This document shows, piece by piece, positions 22,819-33,299 of a DNA stretch of 64,000 nucleotides. The translations under genes were made by a program, and so were the position numbers. Below the pieces are notes generated by a model. The model searched no databases. It was not told where the DNA came from and worked only from the letters and a program-made list of their open reading frames with translations. This DNA is from Megaustenia siamemsis (lineage: Eukaryota; Mollusca; Gastropoda; Stylommatophora; Ariophantidae), in contig JAVIAB010000159.1 in assembly GCA_032433765.1 (NCBI GenBank), positions 61,045,543 to 61,109,542 on the forward strand. The letters are read 5' to 3'. Position 1 is the first letter of the stretch, and the number at the start of each line of letters is the position of its first letter.

Positions 22819-23454
22819 TGATTCTCTAAGTAAATATAGAGTATAATATCTAAATATCTTGCATTGTAGTCACTAAGTATCTAGTATATTAGTCTCTAAA
22901 AACTATCTTATATAATAGTCTCTAAGCAAATATCTTGTATAGTATCTCTAAGTATCTTGTCCAGTAGTCTCTGAAGTAAATATCTTATATAGTAGTCTCT
23001 AAGTATCTTATATAGAAGTCTCTAAGTAAATAATTTGTATATTAGTCTCGAACTAAATATCTTGTATAGTAGTCTCTAAGTAAAATTATTGGATAGTAGT
23101 CTCTAAGTAAATATAGTGTATAGTAGTCTCTAAATATCTTGTATAGTAGTTTCTAAGTAAAATTATTGGATAGTAGTCTCTAAGTAAATATAGTGTATAG
23201 TAGCCTCTAAGTATCTTGTATAGTAATCTCGAAGTAAAAATCTTGTATAGTAGTCTCTAAGTAAATATTTTGTACAGTAGTCTCTAAGTTAATATCTTGC
23301 ATGGTCGTCTATATCAATCTTGTATAGCAGTTTCTAAATATATATCTTATATAGTAGTCCCTAAGTATCTTGTGTAGTAGTTTTTAAGTAAATATCGTAT
23401 TATTAGTGACTAAGTAAAGATCTTATATAGCAATATCTAATTATCTTGTATAAT
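22819..23454. repeat. 27-bp satellite, segment 5
   Basis: About 22 divergent copies of the 27-bp unit. Confidence 0.92.
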
Positions 23455-24682
23455 CATCATCATCATGTACCCTGCCGGTTGGCGTAGGCGATCATGTCCC
23501 TCCACAATCTTCTATCTACAGTGCATCGTATCAGTTCTGTTGTTGACTGTTTTCCATGCCATGCCACCAAGCTATACAGTATTTTCTCTCTTTGTCGTCC
23601 GCGATCTCTCTTTCCTTTTATTTTGCCAGTTGTAACCAAGTATTCCAACTTTCCTCTTCTCATGATGTGCCCGAAAAATGTTGATTGCTTCTTTCTGATG
23701 TTTTTTAAGAGCTCCCTTTTCGTGTTGGCCTCTTTGAGAACTTCCTCATTAGTCTTTTTATCTGTCCAGGGAACTGTCAACATTCTTCTGATAAATCCCA
23801 TCTCTGTGGCCTCTAATCGTCTTTTCATTTGTTTGTCTACTGTCCATGATTCGCCTCCATAGGTCAGAATTGGTTCTATATAGCACCGATTAACTCTCTT
23901 TCACATTTCTATTGACATAGATTTGTTGCATAAGATATTTTTCATTTTCTGAAATGCTATTTTGGCCTGAGCTATTCTGCTTTTTATTTCTGTGGTGCAT
24001 CTCCCATCTGATGTAATTACTGTGCCCAAGTATTTGAAACGTTGTACTTGTTTCAGATTTGTCTCGTTTATTTTTATGCTGCATGATGTTGATTATTGTT
24101 TCTTCGATATAACCATTACATCTGATTTCTTACTATTCAGACTGAGACCTTTCTTGTTGCTTTCTACTACTATTATGTCTATCATTTCTTGTAGTTCGTT
24201 TTCTGTCTCTGCTTTTAAGACTGTGTCATCCGCATATCGCAAATTATTTATGTTGTGACCGTTGACTTCAATTCCCCTTTTTGTCTACTATTGATCTCAT
24301 AATATATTCGCTGAAAAGTGAAAAAAAATCCGGTGACAGAACACAGCCTTGTCTGACTCCTGGTTTTATATATTGGAAGTGTCCTGTTTGGTTGTTAATT
24401 CGTATAGCTGCTGTTTGTTGTCAGTAAATGTTTTTTTATGATTCGCAGATCCTTACCATCAATGTTTAATTTCTCCAGCATATTTATTATTTCCACATGC
24501 TTTACTTTGTCAAATGCTTTTGTGTAGTCTATAAAGCACATATGTAGATATTTCTTTACCTCTATAGATCTTTCTATCAATGTCCTTAAGATGTATATTG
24601 CGTTATTGGTTCCCTTTCCTTCCACAAATTCACATTGTTCCTCACTTATTTCTGGTTTTATTTTGTTCTTTACACGTCTCAT
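23455..24682 (-). mobile_element. Family B retrotransposon copy 2 (RT and C-terminus)
   Basis: Minus strand from 24682: RRVKNKIKPEISEEQCEFVE, CFIDYTKAFDKVKHVEI, QGCVLSPDFFSLFS, the intact catalytic NNLRYADDTVLKAE near 24225-24260, FKYLGTVITSDGRCTTEIKS, EATEMGFIRRMLTVPWTDKK, KKQSTFFGHIMRRGKLEYL and GKRDRGRQREKILYSL. The tail is ATGATGATGATG. It is broken by a few frameshifts. A SINE-1 copy splits its 5' end, and the element resumes at 24926-24935. Confidence 0.9.
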
Positions 24683-24914
24683 ACCACGGACAAGGGGTAG
24701 GGTTCGATCCCAATCGACGGCTTCCGGGTTCACCCAGCCTTAAATGGGTACCGGATTTTTTTCTCAGAAAGTAAAGCAGCACGGGCGTAATACTGACCAC
24801 ATTACCCCAAAAATATGTCCTGAAGGTCTGTAAAATATAGGGTCACTAACACCATATTTCCCTATACGCCACTTGGCGTGACGGGGGTACTTTCCTTTTT
24901 TTTTTTTTTTTTTA
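24683..24914 (+). mobile_element. SINE-1 copy 2, 5'-truncated
   Basis: Contains a good B box (GGGTTCGATCCCAATCG), the middle CACCCAGCCTTAAATGGG, the terminal palindrome ACGCCACTTGGCGT and a long T run. ACACGTCTCAT (24672-24682) and ACAAGTCTCAT (24915-24925) are a one-mismatch target duplication. Removing the SINE restores the family B reading LLRIIMRRVKNK. Confidence 0.88.
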
Positions 24915-24935
24915 ACAAGTCTCATGATTATTCTT

Positions 24936-25231
24936 AGTAATATTTTAGTATCTTGTATAATAGTCTCTAAGTAAATATCTTGTATATTAGTCTCTAAGTA
25001 AATATCTTGTATATTAATCTCTAAGTAAATATCTTGTACAGTAGTCTCTAAAAAATATCTTGTATAGTAGTCTCTAAAAAAATATCTTGTATATTAGTAT
25101 CTAAGTAAATATCTTGTATAGTAGTCTCTAAAAAACATCTTGTATAGTAGTCTCTAAGAAAATACCTTGTATATTAGTCTCTAAGTAAATAACTTGTATA
25201 GTAGTCTCTAAGTAAATAACTGTATTGTTAT
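24936..25231. repeat. 27-bp satellite, segment 6
   Basis: About 11 copies of the unit, ending at the TTGGTTATTGGTTA heptamer repeat. Confidence 0.9.
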
Positions 25232-25300
25232 TGGTTATTGGTTATTGGTTATGGAAGGCCTCGGCATCACAGCAAACGAATTAAAATCCATAATTGCTCA
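25232..25300 (-). mobile_element. 3' end of an unknown retroelement with a CCAATAA heptamer tail
   Basis: On the minus strand, TTTTAATTCGTTTGC and GATGCCGAGGCCTTCC are followed by (ATAACCA)n. Nearly the same 60 bases occur on the plus strand at 63479-63540, also ending in ATAACCAAATAACCAAA. The body could extend up to about 25600 on the minus strand; I cannot recognise a protein there. Confidence 0.55.
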
Positions 25301-25659
25301 ACCGCCCGTGCCAGTGGAATCATCCGAATTACCAAATCATCTCCCAAACAAAGAAGGTAACTGTAGTCCCCATCGTAGCAGTCTCAGCACACGCCAAAAG
25401 ACATAAGGCGAAACCGCGCAGAAAGTGAACACAGCCAACTGTTCCCTGTCATACGATATCATCATTCATCGTAAACAAGCGGGATATCGAAGCAGGATCA
25501 AAACGGATGAGACACACAGCTCACGGTGTGCACAGAGCACTTAACTCAGTAGCTCCTGCAACAAGCCAGACTTGAATATGAGGAAACTGCAAGAAGGAAC
25601 ACTTTTCAGGCATAGCCTTCAATGGTTCCTGCCGCCTATCCACCATATACCACGGGAGT

Positions 25660-26462
25660 TCACGTCCTCCCGAAAATGATGATCGTCATAGCACTTGATG
25701 ATGTTAGGCCGTCATTGATGACTCCAATTCCAAACATATAGACACACAGTGGTGGTAATTTGTCATTTCCAATCCAACAGAAGCCACATGACCTGTAGTT
25801 AGTAAAACCACAGAGAGAATATGATTTTGTGACCTTCACTGATTCACTCTTAGATGTGAATGTGTAGTTTACACAAAAGGAAAAGTTTTCAACTACAGTG
25901 ATTCCATTTAAGGCAATTCTGGGATAGCAAGGCAAGTCTCCTTTATAGCAGCAGAACTTGATGTTCTCCGCTCCCTTCTTGTAGCTGCTGCCACACGATT
26001 CTGATGTCTCATTAACTTGGAAATCATTCAAGAACAATGTCAGATTAACATTCCATAGATATGGCTCTGCTGATGAAGTGCTTGGTGCAACAATTGTATC
26101 AATCATACTGGAGGCTCCTGGTCTGTGGTCATTAATATCACAGACGGCACATGGTGTTGTTATATTCAGTATTTCTTTCTGGGGTGTAAATATGTGGCAC
26201 ACACATGGAGAGTGGTTTGTGGTCACAGTAATCCCATTAAAGGCAATTCTAGGGTAGCATGGCATAGCTGTTTCAGAACAGCACAATCCTGTGATGTTTT
26301 CTGTGTTCGCTATAAAGCTGCTGCTGCTACACAATCCTGACCAATTATAGGTGTGGACATTATTCACTTGCAATGACAAAACTGCTTTGTTTACATCATA
26401 AACCTCTGGAAGCGAATCATTTATGGGACTAATAGTACAATTTATTCTTCCATCGGGGATAT
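25660..26462 (-). CDS. Exon for a two-repeat, glycosylated extracellular protein (unknown family)
   Basis: An open minus-strand exon from a TGCAG acceptor at 26463 to a TGA near 25661. It contains two related domains of about 105 residues, each with the core PCYPRIAxNGITV and paired cysteines (GLCCSETAMPCYPRIAFNG; IKFCCYKGDLPCYPRIALNG). I count ten N-glycosylation sequons (for example NCT, NWS, NIT, NLT, NFS, NYT), so it is very likely extracellular. It has no signal peptide of its own. It begins with two bases (AT), so exon 1 at 37871-37817 could splice to it in frame (G plus AT gives Asp). It could instead be a separate gene nested in intron 2. Its last 100 bases recur at 13331-13522. Confidence 0.6.
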
Positions 26463-26479
26463 CTGCATTGAGTCCCCCC

Positions 26480-26744
26480 AAAAAAAAGGTCTTTGGTTAA
26501 AAAGCACATATGCGTTTGAGTTAAACACACAATGAGCCCACTTCATAGATTCAAAATGATCCTTGCCAATGCCATCCGTTTGCACAAGTTAGTCCTTAGC
26601 TACCAACGTCCAAAATGTCTGAAACGAAGCCATCCAATTAACGACTTTATCTACAGCGAAGGTTAACGAACTGTGAACAAACATTTATGTTCAAACCCTT
26701 GAAAACATTTTCAAAAATCTGCCAACTCGCAGCAATAACATTTA
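26480..26744. other. No feature seen
   Basis: Sequence upstream of the glycoprotein exon. No further exon recognised. Confidence 0.4.
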
Positions 26745-26935
26745 AATAACCTGTATAGTAGTCTCTAAGAAAATGTCTTGTCTTATAGTCTCTAAGTAAA
26801 TTTCCTGCATAGTAGCCTCTATGTATCTTGTATAGTAGTCTCTAAAGATATTGTATAGTTGTGTGGAAGTATCTTGTACAGTAGTCTCTAAGTATCTTCT
26901 ATAGTAGTTTGTATGTATTTGTATAGAAGCCTCGT
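26745..26935. repeat. 27-bp satellite, last remnant
   Basis: Six or seven decayed units (CTGTATAGTAGTCTCTAAG and similar). Confidence 0.8.
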
Positions 26936-26989
26936 GTGTGTTTTTTCAATGTCCAGGATTTTTATTTTTATTTTAGACGTATTTCAAAA

Positions 26990-27200
26990 TAACATTAGGA
27001 AACATTTATTTTCCTTACTGCCATTAACAAAGACTGCAACATTAAGTCGCTTCTATGGCTACAGGGACACGCATGGTGAGGGGAGATAAGAATAGTGTCG
27101 CTGTCACCCACCACGCATATCTTAAGAGGCGACTCAGGAGGTGAGGAGTCACAGCTCGCGCACTCGATTAGGACTTGCAATAGCGATATTCTTGACCTAT
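26990..27200. repeat. Short dispersed repeat (GCCTCTTAAGA type)
   Basis: The minus strand contains CGCCTCTTAAGATATGCGTGG, then GGTGACAGCGACACTATTC. It is partly shared with 19000-19080. Identity unknown. Confidence 0.4.
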
Positions 27201-27224
27201 TTACCCAAGCATTTTTGGAAACAC

Positions 27225-28365
27225 ATTAACAAGTGGTAGATCGGATATGGGAATTGATGTAACAAGTGGTAGATCGGATATGGGGATTGGTGTAACAAGT
27301 GGTAGATCGGATATGGGGATTGATGTAACAAGTGGTAGATCGGATACGGTGTTTGCAGTAACAAGTGGTAGATCAGATATGGGGAATGATGTAACAAGTG
27401 GTAGATCGGATACGGTGTTTGCAGTAACAAGTGGTATATCAGATATGGGGATTGATGTAACAAGTGGTAGCTCGGATACGGTGTTTGCTCTAACAAATGG
27501 TAGAGCGGATATGGGAATTGATGTAGCAAGTTGTAGATCGGATATGGGGAATTCTGTAACAAGTGGTAGATCAGATATGGGGATTGATGTAACAAGTGAT
27601 TGAGCGTATATGGGGATTGATGTAACAAGTGATAGACCAGATATGGGGATTGATGTAACAAGTGATAGATCAGATATGGGATTGATGTAACAAGTGGTAG
27701 ATCAGATATGGGGATTGATGTAACAAGTGATAGACCAGATATGGGGATTGATGTAACAAGTGGTAGATCAGATATGGGGATTGCTGTAAAAGTTGATGAG
27801 CGTATATGGGGATTGATGTAACAAGTGATAGATCAGATATGGGGATTGATGCAACAAGTGATAGATCAGATATGGGGATTGATGTAACAAGTCGTAGATC
27901 AGATATGGGGATTGCTGTAAAAATTGCTGAGCGTATATGGGGATTGATGTAGCAAGTGGTAGATCAGATATGGGGATTCATGTAACAAGTGGTAGATCAG
28001 ATATGGGGATTCATGTAACAAGTGGTAGATCAGATATGAGGATTGCTGTAACAAGTGTTTGAACGTATATGAGGATTGCTGTAACAAGTGGTTGAGCGGA
28101 TAAGGGGAATGCAGTAACAAGTGGAGGAGCGGTATGGGGATTGTTGTAACAAGTGGAATAGCGGTATGGGGATTGTTGTAACAAGTGGAATAGCGGATAC
28201 GGGAAATGCTGTAACAAGCGGAAGAGCGGATGCGGGAAATGCTCTAACAAGTGGAGGACGGATATGGAAAATTATGTACCAAGTGGAAGATTAGATATGT
28301 CGATTGTTGTAACAAGTGGTAGAGCGTATATGGGGATTGCTGTAACAAGTGGTATATCCGATATA
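27225..28365. repeat. 33-bp minisatellite
   Basis: About 34 copies of a unit containing AACAAGTGGTAGATCGGATA and TGGGGATTGATGT. The right end (28080-28260) carries a variant (GTGGAATAGCGGTATGGGG). Because 33 is a multiple of 3, both strands show long frames (HLLHQSPYPIY repeats), which I treat as artefacts. Confidence 0.95.
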
Positions 28366-28444
28366 CATATATTCCTGACTGTAGTGGAACTTGTTTCTTT
28401 GAAAAGATAGTACAAAGTTATGTAACACTACAGTATGATTCTAC

Positions 28445-29150
28445 CCATCATCATCATCAAGTACCGGGCCTGCTGTCGTAGGTGATCATGTCTCACCACA
28501 ACCTTCCATCTCGACATTTATATAACATTTCTTTTGTTGATCTTCTGTCAAGCGATTCTCTTAAGCTGTTTGGTAGCTTTTCTCTTTGCTTCCCTCTATC
28601 TCTTCGTCCATCCGTTTTCCCAGTTGTCACACTATATTCCAGCTGTTGTCTTCTGATTACGTGGCCAACACATGAGTATCTCCGAAGTTGGAGTTATCTG
28701 TATGTGCGGCGAGGGACCCCTGTGCACACGGCTGCCAAGGAAAAAATGGATTAACAGGAAAAATTCAGTTCCTAGTCTCTAGGGATTTCGTCAGAGATGA
28801 AAGCTGGCGAACGCAACAACAAATATTGGTAATTGACTTTCTTTTTGATTTGGCCTCTTTCAGAACGTCGTCATTACTTTTCTTATCAACAATGGTATTC
28901 TTAAGTTTATTTTGTAAAACCACATTTCTACAGTTTCCAGTGATTTTCTTGTCTGTTGTCTTATTGTCCATAATTCACATCCATATGTTAAGACTGGCTC
29001 TACATAACGTTTAAGAACTCTTTTTCTTTGTTTATATTGACAAAAATGGATTTCATAATATCTTCCTCAATTTTTGGAAAGCTGCTTTTGCCTGAGACAT
29101 TCTACATCTCACCTCTGTTGTACATACACTTCTACTATCTACGTATAAAA
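28445..29150 (-). mobile_element. Family H retroelement copy 2, C-terminal end (split by SINE-2)
   Basis: On the minus strand it runs from about 29150: RRCRMSQAKAAFQK-like sequence, IMDNKTTDKKITGN, IVDKKSNDDVLKEAKSKRK, then after the SINE a GRRDRGKQREK-like block. The 3' tail is ATGATGATGATGG. It resembles 60868-61545 and 35800-36030. Confidence 0.75.
28662..28826 (+). mobile_element. SINE-2 copy 2, 5'-truncated
   Basis: Shares the last 160 bases with 13690-13860 (CTGTGCACACGGCTGCCAAGG, GATTTCGTC, AAAGCTGGCGAACGCAACAAC). It is inserted in the opposite direction to the family H relic. Confidence 0.82.
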
Positions 29151-29467
29151 GCATAGATAAACATTGTCGTTTTTAAAGAGTCCATGATAATCGTGATGGC
29201 GGTGAATATAAATTGTGATTGTTGCCCTACTCCAGATTTGATGTCAGAACGTGCTCTAAACATAATAAATCAAATCTCCATGAGCAGAATATATAACCAA
29301 CGAGATATCCACGCTAACCAGACATATAGAAATGAGTCTGCTACATATACACAACCAAAGGTGGACAGCACGTTACCGCAATCATGTAGACGGACATGCA
29401 TGTGCCCCATCCAAAAGAAAAGAAAAGCAAATACAAGTAAAGTCACTATCTACGTGCCTCTAACGCT
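29151..29467. other. Open but unrecognised sequence
   Basis: A plus-strand frame of 99 codons (29184-29483) is open, but it has no recognisable motif and ends in a His run from ATCATC repeats. I do not call it a gene. Confidence 0.35.
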
Positions 29468-29540
29468 TCATCATCATCATTAGGTACTGCCATGCCGTTA
29501 GCGTGGCTACCATCTGTCTCCACATCACTCGGTCAGCTTT
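29468..29540 (-). pseudogene. 3' tip of a (GAT)n-tailed retroelement
   Basis: Minus strand: CACGCTAACGGCATGGCAGT, then a stop and ATGATGATGATG. It looks like the extreme 3' end of a B/G/H-type element. From 29541 to 29775 I see nothing else. Confidence 0.45.
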
Positions 29541-29775
29541 TCAAAAAAAGCTGTCACCATACCTTTCAGGAGTGTACGTTAAATCCCACTACTGACTTCC
29601 TAAAGAACGATTACCTAAACTATACATTGTAGATCGGATTCTATATTTTCAAAAAACTGTCTAGTTTATTTTTCTCCAGCCAGCAGCAAACTCGTTATTT
29701 TGAGCTTTGCAGCAGAGGCAATCTGAGCAACATAGACAGTCCCACTTTCATTATCTATATAATCTATAGTATATA

Positions 29776-29782
29776 GTATATA

Positions 29783-29824
<42 letters not shown>
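29776..29824. repeat. (TA)n microsatellite
   Basis: About 45 bases of TA dinucleotides, with one TGTG interruption. Confidence 0.9.
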
Positions 29825-29825
<1 letters not shown>

Positions 29826-29869
29826 CGTATTGGTAATATGGTGTTAGTGACCTGTCACGTCATGTGACG

Positions 29870-30594
29870 TATAGTGAATATGGTGTTCTTCCTCTTCTAC
29901 CTTTTAGCTCCCAGTGGAGCATAGGTCTTCAAACAAACACATTCCAAGTCGTTCTGTTTTTTGCAATTCTTTTAAGATCATTCCATGTCTTCCCCATCAT
30001 CTTCATCTCTGCTTCGATATGTCTTCTCCAAGAATTCCTTGGTCTTCTTCTTTGCCTTTTCCCCTGGGGATTCCAAAAAAGGGCCTGTTGTGTAATACTC
30101 TCAGTTGGCTTCCGTAGTGTGTGTCCTATCCATCGCCATTGTCTTCGCTGTATCTCTTTATCCACTGGTATTTGACCGGTACATTTCCATAATTCCACGT
30201 TAGTTACTTTGTCCTGCCATTTCCATCCCTTTATTCTGTGCAAGCATCCATTAATGAAAGTCTGTACCTTCGTGATTGTCAATTTTGTTATTCTCCATGT
30301 TTCACAGCCATATAATAGGACCGACTTAACATTTGAGTTGACAATTTTTATTTTTGTATTTAGCCTAATTTCTTTGGATTTCCATGTTTCCCAGTGCAAT
30401 GAAAGCTCCTCTTGCTTTTGATATCTTTATTTTGGTATCATTTTCTGTTCCTCTCTCTTTATCTATATTACTACCCAGATATATGTAAGATTGTACGTCT
30501 AGTAGAGGTATTTCTCCAAGTTTTATTTGGTTATTGCCAACTGCATTAATTCTCATAATGTTGGTCTTATCTCTATTAATCTTTAAATCTTTTC
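29870..30594 (-). mobile_element. Family E retrotransposon, 3' part (copy 2)
   Basis: Minus strand: MRINAVGNNQIKLGEIPLLD, SYIYLGSNIDKERGTENDT, a frameshift near 30380, then SVLLYGCETWRITKLTITK, GCLHRIKGWKWQDKVTNVEL, RRQWRWIGHTLRKPTESI, KRQRRRPRNSWRRHIEAEM and RIAKNRTTWNVFV. This is the complete post-RT tail of family E. The 156-codon open part is relatively well kept. Confidence 0.87.
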
Positions 30595-30610
30595 TAAAGA
30601 TTAATAGAGA
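30570..30610. repeat. Fold-back repeat at the E/SINE junction
   Basis: TCTCTATTAATCTTTA and its exact reverse complement TAAAGATTAATAGAGA are separated by 9 bases. It lies where the family E fragment meets the SINE-1 3' end. Confidence 0.85.
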
Positions 30611-30822
30611 ATATGGTGTTAGTGACCATAATTTTTATAGACCCTCGGCACATGATTTTTAGGGCAATGTGTCCTTATTACAACCATGCTGATTTACCTT
30701 AGCAGAGAAAAGGTACCCATTTAAGGCTGGGTGAACCTGGAGGCCGCCGATCAGGATCGAACAGGACCTCTTGTCCTTTGTAGTTTAATTCACTACACAT
30801 TGAGGTAACGTCGCTCTTCTTT
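30608..30822 (-). mobile_element. SINE-1 copy 3
   Basis: Minus strand: tRNA-like 5' part with B box (CTGTTCGATCCTGATCGG), the middle CACCCAGCCTTAAATGGG and the end TATGGTCACTAACACCATAT. The terminal palindrome is missing at the fold-back junction. Confidence 0.82.
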
Positions 30823-31038
30823 CAATAGCTAGAATTATCACAAAATGCCTTTCTCCACAGAAGAGCTCTACACTTATTTGCAATACAACAACTGGTTATG
30901 TTATAACTCAGCAAAATAAACACATACATTACAGCTAAGTAGAATAAACACATATATTACATCTCAGCAGATTAAACATATACATTATAGCTCAGCTGTA
31001 TAAACATATAAAATCTCTATTATTTTGCACAAACTCAC

Positions 31039-31180
31039 TGACAAAACTGGTCCAGCGTAGCCGCATCAGCCAAAGTTGAAAATTTGGGAATTTCAGAATT
31101 CCTTGCCAAGAATCTCGATAGTAGTTGTTTGCAATTAAGAACGACCAAACAATCTCTAGAATCTAAAGTGTAGTTGCACT
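31039..31180 (-). CDS. Secreted Cys-rich protein, predicted exon 2
   Basis: Acceptor TTCTAACCTCCATTTAG (including a branch-point-like CTAAC) and donor CA then GTGAGT. The first two bases complete Glu with exon 1, then CNYTLDSRDCLVVLNCKQ, LLSRFLARNSEIPKF, STLADAATLDQFC. It has four cysteines and leaves CA for exon 3. Phase agreement on both sides, together with the splice signals, is the main support. Confidence 0.65.
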
Positions 31181-31189
31181 CTAAATGGA

Positions 31190-32200
31190 GGTTAGAAAAA
31201 TAGACCATTTGGGGATGGTGATTTGTGTTAAGATTATTATATATTAATTAATTATTTGTGGTGATATTAGAATATACTAGTTTATTATTTGTCTGAAAAT
31301 TAAAATATTCTATTTGATTATTTGTGTCAAAATTGGAATATATCAGTCGACCATTGTGTCAAGATTAGATAATATTAGTTGACCATTTGAGACAAGATTA
31401 GAATATATCAGTGGTGTATACTGGTTTTGGGGTCTGGGCTACCGCTGATATAATAAATAAAAACATACATTATATTCAGCAGGCTAACATGAAGTAATAT
31501 TTACTAATGACATCACTACATTTTAAATTACTTACTTATTTATATGTAAACTCTATCCGTCTTGTTTGGGACGAAAATGTCTCGATGACTTTGTCATTAA
31601 AAGTACTGTTGAGTTGGTTTCTACGTTTCTGAAGTTAGGTTTCTAAATGGACATTATTGCCAAACCAGATAAGCATTCTTGTGTCTGAACTGAGCGACAA
31701 TAAGATTTGATTCTCTTGAGAGCAGAAGAAGATTTTTCTACAGATGCTGATGCACATGACGTAGTTATAAATAGATAAGGAAGTTCAGGTAATCAGACAT
31801 AGTTTCACTTTCAATTTGTGACGCTTCTGATTGGCTAGAACTAAAAATAACCCATGAAACCGCATTATCTATAGGTAGCTATTGTTTTGACGGGAAATTG
31901 TGAATATCAAAGTCATTAATTCTAAGTCAGAGATAATAGAACTGTACCGCTGCTTATTAGCGGTTTCATGTACTATCTTAGTTTCGTTTTCATTCACAAA
32001 CGTTATAGTGGCCATAGGAAAACCTTGCATTAATAAATGCAAATCAAAGCAAATAAATCATATTGGCCTACGAAATGTGTAATATAATATTCGAAAATTT
32101 GTAATATAATTATGAAAAAATATATTATAAATTATCATTTCCTTTTCGTTAATATGTTCATGCTAACGGTGGTAGCTGTGGTAGCATAGAGAATACGCCA
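31190..32200. other. Intron 1 sequence with early satellite remnants
   Basis: 31200-31440 holds divergent units of the 33-bp satellite that becomes regular after 32205 (for example AATATATCAGTCGACCATT). From 31440 to 32200 I see no gene or known element. Confidence 0.5.
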
Positions 32201-32204
32201 CTGG

Positions 32205-33298
32205 AATATATTAGTTAGACATTAGTGTCAAGATATTATTATATTAGTTGACCATTTGTGACAAAATTTGATTATATTAGTTGACCATTTGTGAAAAGAT
32301 TAGAATATATTAGTTAGCCATTTTGATTATATTAGTTGACCATTTGTGAAAAGATTAGAATATATTAGTTAGCCATTGTAAGAATAGAATATATTAGTCG
32401 ATCAATTGTGCCAAGATTATATTATATTCGTTGACCATTTGTGACAAGATTAGATTATATTAGTTGAACATTTGTGACAAGATTAGATTATATTAGTTGA
32501 CCATTTGTGACAAGATTAGATTATATTAGTTGACCATCTGTGACAAGATTAAATTATATTAGTTGACTATTTGTGACAAGATTAGATACTATTAGTTGAT
32601 CATTTGTGACAAGATTAGAAACTATTAGTTGACCATTTGTGACAAGATTAGATTATATTAGTTGATCATTTGTGACAAGATTAGATACTATTAGTTGATC
32701 ATTTGTGACAAGATTAGATTATATTAGTTGACCATTTGTGACAAGATTTGATACTATTAGTTGATCATTTGTGACAAGATTAGATTATATTTGTTGACCA
32801 TTTGTAACAAGATTAGATTATATTAGTTGACCATTTGTGACAAGATTAGATTATATTAATTGACCATTTATGACAAGATTAGATTATATTAGTTGACTAT
32901 TTGTGACAAGATTAGATACTATTAGTTAATCATTTGTGACAAGATTAGATTATATTAATTGACCATTTGTGAAAATATTAGATACTATTGTTGATCATTT
33001 GTGACAAGATTAGATTATATTAGTTGACCATTTGTGAAATGATTATATTATATTAGTTGACCATTTGTGAAATGATTAGATTATATTAGTTGACCATTTG
33101 TGAAATGATTAGATTATATTAGTTGACCATTTGTGGCAAGATTAGATTATTTTATTGGACCATTTGTGACAAGATTAGATTATATTATTGGACCATTTGT
33201 GACAAGATTAGATTATATTATTTGACCATTTGTGACAAGATTAGATACTATTAGTTGATCATTTGAGACAAGATTAGATTATATTATTGGACCATTTG
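32205..33298. repeat. 33-bp satellite (GACCATTTGTGACAAGATTAG)
   Basis: About 33 copies of a unit with TTGACCATTTGTGACAAGAT and TAGATTATATTAG. Some units carry ATACTATTAG instead. It is unrelated to the 33-bp array at 27225. Confidence 0.94.
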
Positions 33299-33299
33299 T

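Noticed and set aside
24690..24730. A tRNA gene at the GGGTTCGATCCC box
   Set aside because: No cloverleaf arms; the box is the B box of a truncated SINE.
27197..27661. A repeat protein HLLHQSPYPIY
   Set aside because: The 33-bp unit is open on both strands, with stops and shifts at irregular units. No splice signals or domain.
29184..29483. A 99-codon open frame
   Set aside because: No motif or homologue that I recognise; it ends in microsatellite-derived His codons.
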